From: Daucus carota subsp. sativus | Taxonomy: Eukaryota; Streptophyta; Magnoliopsida; Apiales; Apiaceae | DNA length: 64,000 bases | Assembly (NCBI RefSeq): GCF_001625215.2 | Contig: NC_030388.2 | Location: 26,090,558-26,154,557, forward strand | Direction: 5' to 3' | Part shown: piece by piece, positions 26,020 through 40,570 of the stretch | How the letters are laid out: each line of letters starts with the position of its first letter | Numbering within the stretch: position 1 is the stretch's first letter | Notes under the pieces: model-generated | The model's input: only the letters and a program-made list of their open reading frames with translations | The model's database searches: none | Told to the model about the DNA's origin: nothing | Program-made: the position numbers and the translations under genes

Positions 26020-26265
26020 CGGTCGGATTGAATAGAGGATGGAGATCAAAAGGCTAAATTGTAAAAATTATTTTGAGAAATTTTTTGAGGCAAAGGTTTT
26101 GACATGTGTCATAAAAATCTATTCAAACAGCTATTTTCTGAACAGTTTTACAAAAATCGCTAATTCAACCCGCTGGTCTAAACATATATTCCAATGAGTT
26201 AGTTAAAACATCCTAATCAATCCGCTAACAACTAAGCGCTAACCGCTTATTGCCAAGTAGGGCCC
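26020..26265. mobile_element. hAT-like MITE, left-truncated relative of the 21.5-22.2 kb copies
   Basis: The right end AAGCGCTAACCGCTTATTGC ends in GGGCCC. The interior GTGTCATAAAAATCTATTC and AATCCGCTAACAACTAA match the copies at 21480 and 21830. The left end is not clear. Confidence 0.55.
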
Positions 26266-26325
26266 GTACATAAATTCTTCCATTCTTTGAGATAAATTAT
26301 TAAAGAAGTTTTTTGTAATTATCTA

Positions 26326-26853
26326 CTCCCTCCGTCCCATTTAATTTTATACGTTCACTGTTTGACATGCACTTTAATGCTTCTATAAAATATGGTTGTC
26401 TAACTTATTTTCACATTTTTATTTCCTGAAAAAAATTTAATAATTAAATTTTTATTCAGAAAAAATATAAAAATAAATTATAAAACTACTCCCTCCGTCC
26501 CAGCCAATTCTTTACGTTTGGTTTGGGCACGGAGGTTAAGAAATATGTATAAAGTAGTGGAAAAGAGGAAGAAAAGTGGGTGAAGTGGTGGGACCCGTCA
26601 ATTTTTAATGAATAAAAGAGAGATAGTGGAGTAAAAGTAGTGTGAAAAGGGAGTAAAAGTAGTGTGAAAAGGGAGGAAAAGTTGGGAAGTGGTGGGACCC
26701 ATTGACTATTTTTGGTAAGTTTTGGAATGTAAAGAATTGGATGGGACATCCCAAAAAGGAAACTGTAAAGAATCTGGTGGGACGGAGGGAGTATATTTTG
26801 AAGAAGCAGTAAAGTGTATACCGCTCCCTCGTGTATACAAGGGACAGAGGGAG
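26326..26853. mobile_element. Stowaway MITE (outer, interrupted)
   Basis: The left TIR CTCCCTCCGTCCCATTTAAT and the right GGGACAGAGGGAG are flanked by TA on both sides (26324-26325 and 26854-26855). This is the Stowaway (Tc1/mariner) signature. Without the inner element the outer one is about 225 bp. Confidence 0.85.
26489..26791. mobile_element. Stowaway MITE (inner, nested)
   Basis: TIRs CTCCCTCCGTCCCAGCCAAT and GGTGGGACGGAGGGAG, with flanking TA at 26487-26488 and 26792-26793. It has a different interior from the outer element (GTGGGACCC and AAAGTAGTGTGAAAAGGGAG repeats). It sits wholly inside the 26326-26853 element. Confidence 0.9.
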
Positions 26854-27313
26854 TAACTTACAGTGATAAAATTATGGGATCGTTTGTTTGAGTTTAAAAT
26901 AAATAATTCTCGCTTAAAATAAAAAAATGAAGCAGAAGTTAGAAACAAGTTAAAATTTATAAGTGATTAAAAGTATTTGGGAAAGAAGTAGAAATCATGA
27001 AAAAAACTACTATGTTTAATTTTTTTAAATACTTCTTAACTTTTTACATGTGATACAAATAAATATTTTTAACTTTACATCTCCTCCAGTTTTAAAAGCG
27101 GGGCAAACACCCACTATAGTTAAATTTTCCACAAGTACAAGCACAAGCACATAAAGCATAGAGAGCAATTAATTTTAGCTAACAAGTGTGAAATCATTTC
27201 TGAGTTCTGACTATGAAGTATGAACTGGGTAAGGACAAGCTGAACAGTTACTTAACTGGCCTGCAAATACCTGTACACAGATATAAAAAAAATGAAAAAT
27301 GAAATAAAAAGTA

Positions 27314-27572
27314 CTTCCTCCGTCTCTTAATACTTTTCTCATTTGTACTTTTCACGTTTGCCAATACACACTTTTAATCATTAATATTTTTAGTTTTGTA
27401 TTAGTATTAAATATAAAAATTTCACTGTATTAAAGTACTCATAAATACGAATCTAACAAGATCACTCGTGGCTATATTTGGTCATATAAATTATACGTAA
27501 ATTAGTAATTTGTCTCATGTCGTGAACAGTTCCAACATCCCAAATGGGAAAAGTAAAAAGAATCAGAGGGAG
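27314..27572. mobile_element. Stowaway MITE
   Basis: TIRs CTTCCTCCGTCTCTTAATAC and AAAAGAATCAGAGGGAG, with flanking TA at 27312-27313 and 27573-27574. About 259 bp, ending about 400 bp before the START gene ATG, so it lies in that gene's distal promoter. Confidence 0.85.
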
Positions 27573-27846
27573 TATAATATCTTTCTTACAAGTTACGTAC
27601 AACTCACTTCCCCAATCCATGCCCACTATTTTCTACCAACAAATTATATCCCCACGCAAATAAAATAACAAAATATACTTATCCATCTACAGCTCATACA
27701 TCCACGCGCCTACCTTCTCCGTTCGTTCCACGCGCAACGCTTTCCATTTCAAACTCTCCGCGCGTAATTCACACGTCCCCTCATCTCCTCTCCACACCTC
27801 TCTCGCATCCACGTGTTTCTCACCGTTTTTATCTATAATTAACTCA

Positions 27847-27893
27847 ATCTCTCTCTCTCTACACTTTCCCTTCTCTCTTCCTCCTCTCTCTAG
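27847..27893 (+). promoter_or_regulatory. Pyrimidine-rich leader and uORF of the START gene
   Basis: A CTCTCTCT-rich Y patch just upstream of the START gene, typical of plant core promoters and leaders. It is followed by a four-codon upstream frame at 27946-27957 (ATG TAT GTA TAG), which stops 11 nt before the main ATG at 27969. Confidence 0.5.
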
Positions 27894-27968
27894 AAATCCC
27901 AATTATCTAACAACCATCTATACATACAACCATCTGTACGTATACATGTATGTATAGATCGCCTTAAT

Positions 27969-30900
27969 ATGGAGGATTTCTTCTTCGATTTTCTCGATTT
28001 CGTGAAAAAGCCTTCGATCATCGAAACATTCGTCGACATTTTGTTGTGCTCCGTGCCGATTTGGCTGGCCGTTGTTATCGGCCTTCTGATTGGCTGGTCG
28101 TGGCGGCCTAGATGGACCGGTTTGGTGTTCTTAGGGCTCCGGCCCAAGCTCCGGTTCGTTTGGACCTTTCCGCCCGGGTTTGGAGCTCGCCGGCTTTGGC
28201 TTGCGTGCACGGCTTTATCGGCTTTTTCGGTGGCGAGCCGGTTGTGGTCTAATTTTAGGCTGAGTAGGAGGAAGAGCTCGGCTGAGTCTAAGAATAGAGT
28301 TGATAGTGGCTTGGATTTAGGCGACTTGTCGGAGTCTGGTGGCGGTGAGATTCGGTGAGCTTTCGTGTTTTCGGTGTCGTTTTTCGAAGAATTGGTGTTT
28401 AATTTGTTTTTTTATGAAGTTGTATGTGCATATGTTTTTTTTTCTCATATGTTATTGCATTTTGTTGTTTTTTATATTAATTATGATAATTTAAGTTTAG
28501 AACTAGCTTGGGTTGATAATTGGGGGGAAGTTAGGTTAGTACAAATCGTGCGAAGTTAGGATTGGTGGATGAGGTAGTTACGTCTGAATATTTCGTGGTC
28601 GAGCTCCTTTTTACTTTACAGTGCAGGTTAATTGACTACTACTAATTTACTTAGTAGTCAGTTAAAGATATGTGTGTTTCTGTGTCTCTGTTTGCGATGC
28701 CTGTGTGTGCGTAATTGCTCAACTCAGATGCTTCAGCTGTTCATTAAATAGATTAAACGGAAAATGCATATAGAAGTACTCAATTGACAAATTACCGAAT
28801 GCTTAGGCAGAAGACGGGAGATTGCAGAATAGAGATAACAAGCATTATATACCATAGAAATGCATTTCATGAATAGAAGATGAGGTTTTGCACCTCCTTA
28901 TAGTTAAGTTAGAGCTTGGTATTGATGGCAGTAGGTCATGATACGTTTTGGTATATATGTATGATATGCTTGAAACTATCATAACATTTCTAATATTTAG
29001 AGAAATGAAGTTCTAGGTATATTACATTCATTCATGCCAGCTACCTTCATCTTGTCGAGCATTTCCTACATATATTTGAAGTTGCTATAGGAATTGAATT
29101 CCTAATTGTCATTTGTCAACTCCGTAAACTGTCTCTGTTTTTTATTCTGTCTGTAATAGGCTAATAGCATTGTAGGCTTGTCGTTTATAGAGTTGCAGGA
29201 AATGATTTCTGAAGAGTGCAATTTAAAAGACATTGCTAAATAGTAGATCCTGCTGGAAAGACTTATTTTTAGGTGCATTAGTTAATAAAGTTTGTTTGAT
29301 GAATTACTACTCTAGTATTGGGGCGGAAGTGGTTGATTTGTTTTGCTCTAGTTTAATTCCATGTAATCCAAGGGTGTAATGTGTTCTGAGCTTGGGGAAT
29401 AGGGAATTGATCCAGGCTGCTACATCATGTAATGTATGGTGACTTTTTAATGTTCACTTCTTGCTTCTGTTAAATGAGGCAAACTAATTTCACATATGTA
29501 TATCATGTCAGATAGATGTCCTCTGATTTATGTTTGTCATTGATGTAAATTAATCAAACTGCAAATTACAGCTACGGCATACTTATTTAGTTTTGCTGCA
29601 AGTGATTTTTTTAAACATGAAGTTGGAGACTGGTTATATCTGATTATTTGCTGGTACCAATATGATTAGTCAGATAAGCTAGCCGTGAATGTATAATTGT
29701 GATGATTTGGCTCTACTGCTGGAACTTGGGTAACTGAACCGCTTTTGATTGCACAGAATAGTCAAATTACCGTTTTCGTAATTAGCATTCCATGACAGCA
29801 ATGACACACATTTGATATGCAGGGAGTATAGACTAGACTATTTCAGGTTGTAGAAATAGCAACTAGATCAATGCAGGGATTCCAACTGGAATTTCTCGAG
29901 GATATGTTCTGAGGAACGGTAACTGTACTCTCAAGGAAAAGCGTCTTCCTTCCAATCTGAATGCAGCTGTGAAATGGAAGCATAGCATAGCTTAGTGCTT
30001 CTTTGGAAGATATATCTTGTTTCAATAATAAGATTCATACCTTTATAGGCATTAATAAAACAAGTAATGTTCTCTTTAATTTATAACTGGTCTAAATTTT
30101 AGAGTTTTTAGTTATGAAAACAAACTGGAATATTTGAATTGCTTAATCAAACTGCACAAACTGGATAAAAGAGGAGTGTGGATTTATTATAGAAGCATAC
30201 AGATGCATCTGGCATTGTGCTGCTATATGCTTCTATTTAATTTTTTAGCATGCTCTATTTTTGAATGACCACTTCTCTGTAGTAAGAAGTATAATTTTAT
30301 GCGACTTTTATTTAGCCTTCGGTTCAGATAATAATAACCCTAACCCTATATGAGACTATGCTTGAAGTTATATAGGATGAAAACAGAAGTTCCTTCTCTA
30401 ATTGCTTTTGTATCTGAAGGCTGATCAATGGAAACTCAACTAAAGAACATGATCTTGTCACGAAGAATGATCTTGAACACCTGTTGCATCTTCTAGATGG
30501 AAAGGGATGGGATAGGCCGTGGCAATATCTCATGGATCGCTCTACCTCAAACATGGCATATCAAGCCTGGCACCACGAGCCTGAGGTACACTTGAACTTG
30601 ACATTGTTATCTGCTTTCACTTGCAATGTTTTAAGTGTTGTATGTGGTGACTCTTTGTGTCAAATTAGGAAGTGTTGAAGACTTTTTGAGTTTGTCTCAG
30701 TAATAAAAGTTTTGATTAGTTTGTTACATTTTAAATTTTATGTACTTAAATAGGAAAATGAACATGGACTAGTTACTGAATTGGCATTTAATATGTTCTG
30801 GATGATAGAGCTGTGCTTTGTTATGAGTCTTATGACATATATGGTGAGAACCTTTTGGCGTTGGGATGAATATTTGAAATGTGAACTTGAAGTTGTTGTG

Positions 30901-33789
30901 AACGTACTTTCTTGAGGGAGCATCTTTTGCTTAGACATGCACAAAATCAGTGGACTCTGGCGCATTTTTTTTATTCACTCTCTTTTATATCATCATAGAT
31001 TATTTGGTCTGTTATTTAAAATAATGCGATGATTTTGATAGGAATAACAGTTCATTACACATTTTTTTTTTAAAATTAGTAGACTCTTCTATATAATAGT
31101 AGAATCTTGTTTTGTTATGCTGACTGTGATAGGGTCTGGTCTCTTAAGGACTTAAGGTTTTATCTTCTATTTATACTCTTGTTGGATGGCTATACTTTCA
31201 CACACTTTACTTTTCCACATCATTGTTCTTTGCGGTCAATTATTTTTCTTATGTGGTTATTGTACTCTTGGTAGTGATGACTTTGGGGGTTCAATCACGG
31301 TGAATTCCCAAGATTATTACTGTTTTATTACTTATAATTATTATCATGCATCAAGTGGGTAGTGTGTTATGGATGTAGTCCTTGATCATCAAGTTGCAGT
31401 TGTGAAATTTCATTAAATTTTGGTTTTCTTTTGATAATTGTATTGAGAATCAAGAGGACATCCTACATTGATGTTATAAAAGACCTTGCAGGAGTTGCAA
31501 CTTGCAACATAGAGGATTTCTTTTTCACCTGTGCCACTTGGTAATGGTATCTGTATTTACTTGTTAGATAATTGTGCACACTGCCGTAGTATTACAAAGA
31601 AAGTAGTTAATGAAGACGTCCTTGCTAGGGGTCATTAGTAAGCTCAATTGGATAGGAGAGAGCGCAAACAAAAGCTTCAAGTATGTTTTGTTTATTTGGA
31701 TACAGAACTCAATACTTATAATGACTGTAGTCTGATGCAAGAAGATGCTTAGTTGCTTACATACCATGGATATTGGACTGTAGTAATTTCGAGATATAGT
31801 AATATGTAAAATTAATCTAGATATTTACGCGTAATTCTATGCCCTATGATTCCTTTATCATATATAAAGATGTCAGAGCTGACTACCCCAAGTGTTGCCT
31901 AATTTTTTTACTATATGAGTAAACCTTGACTGCACTCTGCATGTATTAGTTCGTTTGAGATTTCGCTTGTGCATCAGATATTTGTGTTCTATTTTGTTGT
32001 TTTCCATTTGTGAAAATTATTAGCTGATAATGCTTTATAACATGTCAGACTGGTGTCATATACAAAAGCAGAACTGTCTTTGAGGATGCAACTCCGGAGC
32101 TGGTTAGAGATTTTTTCTGGGATGACGAGTTTCGGCCTAAATGGGATCCTATGTTAGGGTACTTTAAGATGTTAAATGAATGCCCTAATACAGGGACATC
32201 AATTGTCCACTGGATCAAAAAGGTTTCTTCTTAAGCTTGCATCTTTGTTGTAGAATATTGTCTTGATACCTGTTTGTTCCAACAGTGTGTAAATTGGTGT
32301 TTTCTCCTATGCAGTTTCCATTCTTTTGCAGTGATCGTGAATATATCATTGGTAGAAGAATATGGGAAGCTGGCAACACCTATTACTGCGTGACTAAGGT
32401 GCTCAGCTCTTATTCTTAAATTTCTCTTTTGCTTTTACCCCCGCTTCAGACATTCTGATCAGTTTTCATGTTAAAAACCAACTTGAAGCTTGCATACAGT
32501 TAAGACTAAACATGAAACCATCCATTACATTTTTGAGCAAACTCTTTTGTTGGTGTGGTCTCTTTAATCTTATATTCTCAGAGTTATGGCCAATGTTGTT
32601 ATGAATTTGAGCTTTATAAACACCATTATATGATTTAACAACTTAATTATGAATGACCTTCTCCATATGTGGATCTATATCTTTCTTTAAGTTTGCGCAG
32701 TGGGTTTCTGTCATCACATCTATTTTTTCTCTCATAAAGTTGGGTTGCAATATTGTTGTGTTTGAATACCATACAGTTGCAAAACCATGCCTCTTTAGGA
32801 GGTCGGGATTGGGTTGCATGTAATATACAAGCATGTGGACAGTGTTTAGGTTTTAGTTAGTTAAATCCTAGTGTTTAGGTGGAGCAGTAGAATTTGTGGG
32901 GATAGGGTTTACTATTTTGTAGGGGCTTGTGTTCACGTACAGGGCCTATTTAACGACTTGAAGATGTATTTCAAATATATGCATTATGACTTGATAGAAG
33001 AGTTGTGTTTTACTTCTATATTACTTTTTTTTTTTTTTAAATCTTTTATAAAACGTTAAACAGCATTCGCCATTCCTTTTTATTTTTTAGAAACATGTGT
33101 GTGCACCAATATTCAATTGCCAAATAAAATTTGTGAATGTTGTGCAGGCAGTTCCTTATTCAGCTTTGCCGAAGCGGGACAAACCTCGACGTGTAGATAG
33201 GTACTTCTCAAGCTGGGTTATCAAGCCTGGTAAGTATTCTCTTACAAGTTGCAACTACTAGCAGAAATGGAGGATTTGTATAATTAATTATCTCATGAAT
33301 GCTTATTGGTGCATCTATCTACCGAGTGCAGTACAATCTCGCAAGGGAGATGGACAGTTGACTGCTTGCGAGGTTACTCTTGTTCATCATGAAGATATGG
33401 GGATCCCCAAAGATGTAGCAAAGTTGGGTGTTCGTCATGGGATGTGGGGCACTGTCAAGAAGCTACATAGTGGCTTTAGAGCATATCAGGTGGCAAGGAA
33501 ATCTGAGGCACCTCTGTCCAGAAGTGCACAACTCGCAAAAATTACTACAAAGATTTCAATTGACGGGAGCTCAGATTCTTCGGAGTCCGTATCAGGAGCA
33601 GAAGAGATAAATGGTATGATGGATGTTCAGAGGCAAGGGGATCGGAATGGAATAGACTGGAAATGGTTAGTTGTAGGCGGAGCTGTGGCTCTGGCTTTTG
33701 GACTTCGTACAGGAGTGATAGGAAAAGCAGTATTATTTGGGGCAGGGCAAAGAATGGCTAGAGGGCGAAGAGGCGCCCCTCGCAGATGA
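27969..33789 (+). CDS. START-domain lipid-transfer protein with membrane segments, 449 aa
   Basis: Exons: 27969-28354, 30420-30585, 32049-32222, 32315-32398, 33148-33229, 33332-33789. All are GT-AG and in frame to TGA. The START fold binds a lipid or sterol in a closed cavity. Residues about 20-45 (VDILLCSVPIWLAVVIGLLI) and 70-95 are hydrophobic. The START domain runs from about LEHLLHLLDGKGWDRPWQYL through TGVIYKSRTVFEDATPELVR, FFWDDEFRPKWDPML, FPFFCSDREYIIGRRIW and PKRDKPRRVDRYFSSWVIKP. A C-terminal hydrophobic segment follows (WKWLVVGGAVALAFGLRTG) with an Arg-rich end. This matches the uncharacterised plant family of Arabidopsis At3g23080/At4g14500 (my recollection). The ligand is unknown; membrane location is inferred. 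Intron 1 is about 2.1 kb. AATAAA at 33870 is a likely poly(A) signal. Confidence 0.93.
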
Positions 33790-33879
33790 GAACACCCTGA
33801 GCTTAATGAATTTTTTTACGGCAATCTGTTTGTTCAATTATGATCAGCATACAGAACCTTAATTTTAGCAATAAATATG

Positions 33880-34400
33880 ATTTTATATATTAATATAACT
33901 TGCTGATGGTCAGTTGGATGATGTATTTCTTCTCTTCTACAATTGCCACAGTTCACTTGTTCCATGTGAAAATATAATCACTTAGAGAGTTGAGAGTAGT
34001 GATACCCAGAAAAAGAGTAATATTAAAATATTCGCTCTGCGATACACAGGATTGCGTGTTTTTGGAACCGTCCCGTTTGGCTGGGTTAACTAAAATTGTT
34101 TCATTTAAATTGTCTTTCTCTTCGGTTCATTAGTTTTAAATTTATCCAATATGGTTTTAATTTAGTTATAGATAAAAAATAATTTTGATATATAGTATAT
34201 ATCAATTACTAAAAAATTAGATTAAAAATATTTAACTTTTTTGAAATTATATAATATTAGAATAAGACATAAAGATAATCATATCTATATATTAAAATAT
34301 GTGTCAAAATCTCAAAACATATGTATCTCAAAATAGGGAAAATATATACTGATGTTTAACTTTTCGATCAATAATTTTTTTTATAAAATATAATGACATA
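33880..34400. other. Spacer between START and RPS15 genes
   Basis: AT-rich sequence without a protein-like frame. It ends at the Stowaway element at 34401. Confidence 0.5.
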
Positions 34401-34694
34401 CTCCCTACGTCTCAATTTATAGGTCCATTTTGGAATAAACACATAATAAGAAAAAAGTTGGTTAGATAGAATCTTATCTCATGTATCATTGATTAGTGCA
34501 TTGATAAGTGAGAATATAGTTGAGTTTCAAAAAAATCACAAGGGATTTAGTGCATTGAGAAATGAGAATAATGTTGAGTTTCAAAAAAATCATAATTAAT
34601 ATGTAGATAAATTTGTATTGAAAGGAGAGAGATACAAGTATTTTGGGATAATTTTTTTTTTTCAAATCGGATTTATAAATTGAGACGGAGGGAG
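34401..34694. mobile_element. Stowaway MITE near the RPS15 promoter
   Basis: TIRs CTCCCTACGTCTCAATTTAT and ATAAATTGAGACGGAGGGAG, with TA at 34399-34400 and 34695-34696. About 294 bp. A roughly 50-bp internal direct repeat (AGTGCATTGA, then GAGAAT and GTTGAGTTTCAAAAAAATCA) lies at about 34496 and 34549. It ends about 230 bp before the RPS15 ATG. Confidence 0.9.
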
Positions 34695-34761
34695 TAACAT
34701 TTTAACAAGAGGCTAGACAATAGGAGATAGGATCTAGCATAAACCGGGCCTAAATAACACA

Positions 34762-34880
34762 ATACAGGCCCAACTTAAAAGGATAGCCCATAACTTCGAT
34801 AACCCTAGGCCTTGACATTTATAAACACAGTGATATACATTAGCTCCTCTATCTATCATTCTCAAAACCCTAGCCGTTCA
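34762..34880 (+). promoter_or_regulatory. RPS15 proximal promoter: site II-like and telo-box motifs
   Basis: AGGCCCAA near 34766 and AGCCCATA near 34784 are reverse complements of the TGGGCC/TGGGCT site II motif. AAACCCTAG at about 34865 is a telo-box; AACCCTAGG at about 34800 is similar. This pair is the usual signature of plant ribosomal-protein promoters linked to growth-related expression. Confidence 0.65.
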
Positions 34881-34926
34881 ATCCCTCTGTACTCCTCAAG
34901 CAAGAGCAGCAGCACCAGCAGCAACC

Positions 34927-36692
<1,766 letters not shown>

Positions 36693-37080
36693 GATCTTTT
36701 GCTGCCTGCTTGTAGTGATAAGCACATTTTATTTCAAGGATGCTCTATGTTACTGAGTTTTGCTATTTACTTTCTTGAAATTATGTTGGATTTTCAGTTT
36801 GGATCTGACTGATTAAACTGTTTAATTTGAAGAGTTATCTGTGGTGATAGAACAGGAAATTGTTATATTGAAATTTGTTCTGTTTCCATGATAGGGAACT
36901 GGTCAGTTGATCAGTTTGTATCATTAGTTGTGGCTTAAGTGCTAATATGCAAAAACATAGTAATGTGTCACCTGGAAAATTGACCTAATATGGATACATA
37001 ATTATTATGAAAAGTAAATTTGTACTCAACTAATGGAGACAACCTGCCTTGTGCTGTGTCTTTGTTAATGTTAGATGTTA
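36693..37080. other. RPS15 3' flank
   Basis: Probable 3' UTR, then spacer. No gene seen. Confidence 0.5.
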
Positions 37081-37358
37081 CTCCCTCTGTCCCATTTAAT
37101 TCTATACGTCCCTCTGTCCCATTTAATTCTATACGTTTCTTTTTAACTGTTCGACACGCATTTCAATGCTCTTATAAAATATAGTTCCGTAACTTATTTT
37201 TGAGATTTTCTTTTTCTGTATAAAAATATAACATCTAAACTTTAATTCAGAAAAGAAAAATTTTAAAAATAAATTGCACAACTACACTTTGCAGGAGTAT
37301 TAAAGTCCGTGCCGCGTCCCCGTCCCCCAATGTATACAACTCAGGGGGACGGAGGGAG
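37081..37358. mobile_element. Stowaway MITE with duplicated left terminus
   Basis: Left end CTCCCTCTGTCCCATTTAAT then TCTATACGT, immediately repeated as CCCTCTGTCCCATTTAATTC. The right end is GGGGGACGGAGGGAG. TA flanks at 37079-37080 and 37359-37360. The left TIR is therefore present twice in tandem (about 29 bp). Confidence 0.9.
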
Positions 37359-39077
37359 TACTCTATTTCTTTTAACTTGACAATTTTTTTGGTGTTACAA
37401 TGTTTAAATGATTTGGAGGTATGTTATCATATTACACAAAAGAGTATGTTACTTATCATATTACACAAAAGATAGTCGAGCCTCACTAATGAAACCTGTA
37501 ATTTGATGGGCAGATGAATAAAACACCACAAAGCTTTCATTTGGCCTCTCGATTGATAATTCTACCCTCTTCATCAATCACATTTTGAGTCATTTGTAAT
37601 TTGTAATATATACCGGTATTTGTAATAAATCAAGGCACATCTCTACTTTTTGTAAATTAATGGCACGTCACAGCTGACAGAAGGTGAATATTTGATAGGA
37701 CCTCAGAAGTGAAATATGGAACACTCTTGTGTGCAAAGGAGTTGGGGCCAAAATCTACTTTATTTTCTAGTACTACTAGCATCTTCTAAATGTTTCTGCT
37801 GCTTTTTTGAAATAAAAATTAAAATTATTATGTCATAAATTTTTTTTTTTTCAAAAAATCGCGGGAATGCATTCTGAATGTTTTTCCCACCCCTATACAT
37901 TCTGAGTGTGTCTGCTCTGCATAAGCCCTGTTAAACGGTGAGAATTCTGAACGTTTGCTGAATCCCTTTTAAATTATTTTTAAGTTATTTCCTAATGGTA
38001 AAAAATCTGAACGTCTCCTGAATCCCTTTTGAAAATCTTTTTAGTTATTCCTGAATACCTTCCGAAAATCTTTTTAGTTATTCCGCAAAACCAGTGTAAT
38101 TGTGTAAACTTGCTCAACTGAGGGTCTGGATTCCTTTGTCCGGCGCCACTTTAATATCACAAGCTAGTTTCTTCCTGGCTTTGGTTGCATTCTCCATGGT
38201 GGATGTTCCCATTAGGAAAGAAATAGACAAAGATTACCAAATGGTGAAATCATCTTAGACCCTATGTATCCTGGGAAGCACGAGCGCGGGTCGGGGTACG
38301 GGTGCACAGTGCGAGAATACGAGAAATTTAAAAAATATGGATATTCGGAATATATATATTAAAAATATATATTATGCATGTACTTCAAGAATTAAAAGTA
38401 TATTTAAACCAAATGATCGAATAACTAACTTCATTATCCATAACAATTTACATTGTTTGATACACAATTATTACATTATAAAGTAGTTAAGTGATAAAAT
38501 GTTCTAACTAATTACATAACTAATTATTAACAACAATCCCTTGTTTTCCAAGAATGCTAATAATCGAGTGTACGGTGCGGTGGGTGAGCGAATAATTCTT
38601 GATTTCTAATGATAGAGAGCCTGAATTAGTGACAAGCTTGACAGAGAGCCTGGATCAATGACAAGCTAGGTAGCTGCCGCCGGTAAGTTGATTTCAGTTT
38701 TGAGTGTCAAACGTGTTAGTTCTTACTATTTTTTGTCACCCTGGCAACGTACAGGATCACTGCATTTTCATGTTGATGAGCTTCCCGAAAGAGTAGGAAA
38801 AGTCTCAAATATTTCTGTGTTAGAAGTCTCATTTCAAAAATTTTAGTTTCTTCGTGTTCAACTATTTGCAAGGCGTTTACCTAAGCTTTATTAAAATGCG
38901 TTTTCACACTCTTTACCAAATACCACAGAATTGACTGAGCACATAGTTACACATTAACATTCAGACACCTCGTAATAATACTATTATAGGTGAGGACACA
39001 AATAGTAGACCTGGTTAGTTATATGTTTACGTCACTCCAACCAGGTTTTAATAACCGTATTATACAGTTAAACAAGG
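37359..39077. other. Spacer with repeat fragments
   Basis: Direct repeats of TGAATCCCTTTT...TTTTTAGTTATT type at 37950-38095. A GC-rich phrase GAGCGCGGGTCGGGGTACGG at about 38283 resembles fragments of dispersed plant repeats. No supported gene. Confidence 0.45.
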
Positions 39078-40464
39078 TTAGAAGGTTCCGTCCTTGTAAG
39101 AAGCTTCTTTATTGTTGATGCGAAACCTCTGCTCTGTTTGGACCAGCTTTCTGTGGATTGCACTTTCTATTTCTGCTGCTCCAACCTATATTCAACTCAG
39201 CTTGTTATTTATCAAAATTATAGATATTACTTTCTTTTTTCTTTTTGTCATAAGTATACTTTTCTCAATGAAATCTCTTCTAATACTTCTATAATTATAT
39301 ATTCTATAGTCTATAATTATAATATATATATACTTATGTTCTAGAAAATGATAGCATATCTTAATATTACATGCTGCGGCTAATATTAACTTCTATTATT
39401 TCCATAGACCTAAAATGCTAAAGATATAGATACTGAAAAAAGGAAAAATGGAAAAGCTCAGGCTCAACTATTTGACCAAATATTTTAGAATAGTTTTGAA
39501 CCTAGTTGTGGTTTTACTCTATCTATTTATTTTATGTAACCATATAACCATCTATAGAAATGTAATAAAAATCAACCAAATTTTAGCCTCATCAATAATT
39601 TTTTTATGTAAATGATTCTGGATTAATATGATTTTTACCTTGGTTTCAACTCCCAGCACCGCAGAAAATTGTTGAGGTAAGAACTGGGATTGGACGAGTC
39701 TGGTACTAGAATCAGTCTGTTTCAGACATTTTAGAACCTCCAGCATTGAATCAATACCAGATGAAGGATGTTCCACATTTATTCTTATCTTTGCTTCCTC
39801 CATTTCTGATCCCTGATCACTACTGCCTTCTCTTGCTCTCAACATCTTATTCATCTCACTGTTGTGCCTTTTCAACTCTTCTCTCCGCTTCTTCAATCCC
39901 TCAACCTCTCGTGCTGCTGTTACTGTTATTGAAAGTTTATCCGTCTGCCAACAATTGAAAAGAGCTCAAAAACTTACACTATAGTCTTATGTCTAGAGTT
40001 TTCATCACAAGCTTTAGTAGTAGACCGCGTTTCATCAATCAAGTGTACGATACTGATGTGGATTATGTGTATGATTAGTTGTTACGTGAATGGTTTAAAT
40101 TAGTTCATGTCACTTTGCCATTCGGTTATAAAAGTACTGAAACACAAACCTTGGTTCGAGAGGGCAGCATAGAATGCAAGCGCATGTAATTGTGTCTCTG
40201 CTCCTCTCTTCTCATTCTCTCCTTCAAAACGTGTTGTCTAGACCGTGTTTCTTCCAAAACCTCGTTTCTTTGTGCACTACTAGTAGAAACAGTAGTACTG
40301 ATCAAGAACTCTCTCATTCTTTTCTTTATGTTGGTATTGTTACTCTCAAAAGCTGGAGTGTTGTCGAGTTTATGTTGCGTATAACTAACAAAAGCGCTTG
40401 GTTGTGCCCAAAACATGACCTCTCGAAGCCAGGTGAAATCTGATTCATCCAATAAGTGCTCCAT
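39078..40464 (-). CDS. bHLH transcription factor, bHLH92-like, copy A, 242 aa
   Basis: Exons on the minus strand: 40464-40150, 39944-39639, 39185-39078 (stop TAA). The protein starts MEHLLDESDFTWLREVMFWA. The bHLH region is at about residues 77-125: HVLKERMRREEQRHNYMRLH, MLPSRTK, then TDKLSITVTAAREVEGLKK. The H-x3-E-R-x-R-R pattern of DNA-binding bHLHs is kept. A C-terminal ACT-like part follows (KIRINVEHPSSGIDSMLEVL, FLPQQFSAVLGVETK, VGAAEIESAIHRKLVQTEQR). I chose MEH as the start, not the ATG 27 nt upstream, because copy B begins with MEH. It is close to remembered Arabidopsis bHLH92, a stress-related factor; targets are unknown. It is a tandem duplicate of copy B at 43245-45155. Confidence 0.9.
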
Positions 40465-40560
40465 CAGGTTGATTCTGTAACATACACTCACCAGCTAAAC
40501 TATCTTTATCCAGGTAAGTTTCAAATACTCTCTTGTCTGCAGAGCATTCTTGTCTGAAGG

Positions 40561-40570
40561 TATTTATATA
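40561..40570 (-). promoter_or_regulatory. TATA box of bHLH copy A
   Basis: TATATAAATA on the minus strand about 100 bp upstream of the ATG at 40464, at the same spacing as in copy B. Confidence 0.65.

Noticed and set aside
38114-38212. Short minus-strand frame beginning MGTSTMENATKARKKLACDI
   Set aside because: Only 32 codons, with no family resemblance, splice or promoter support. Chance is likely.
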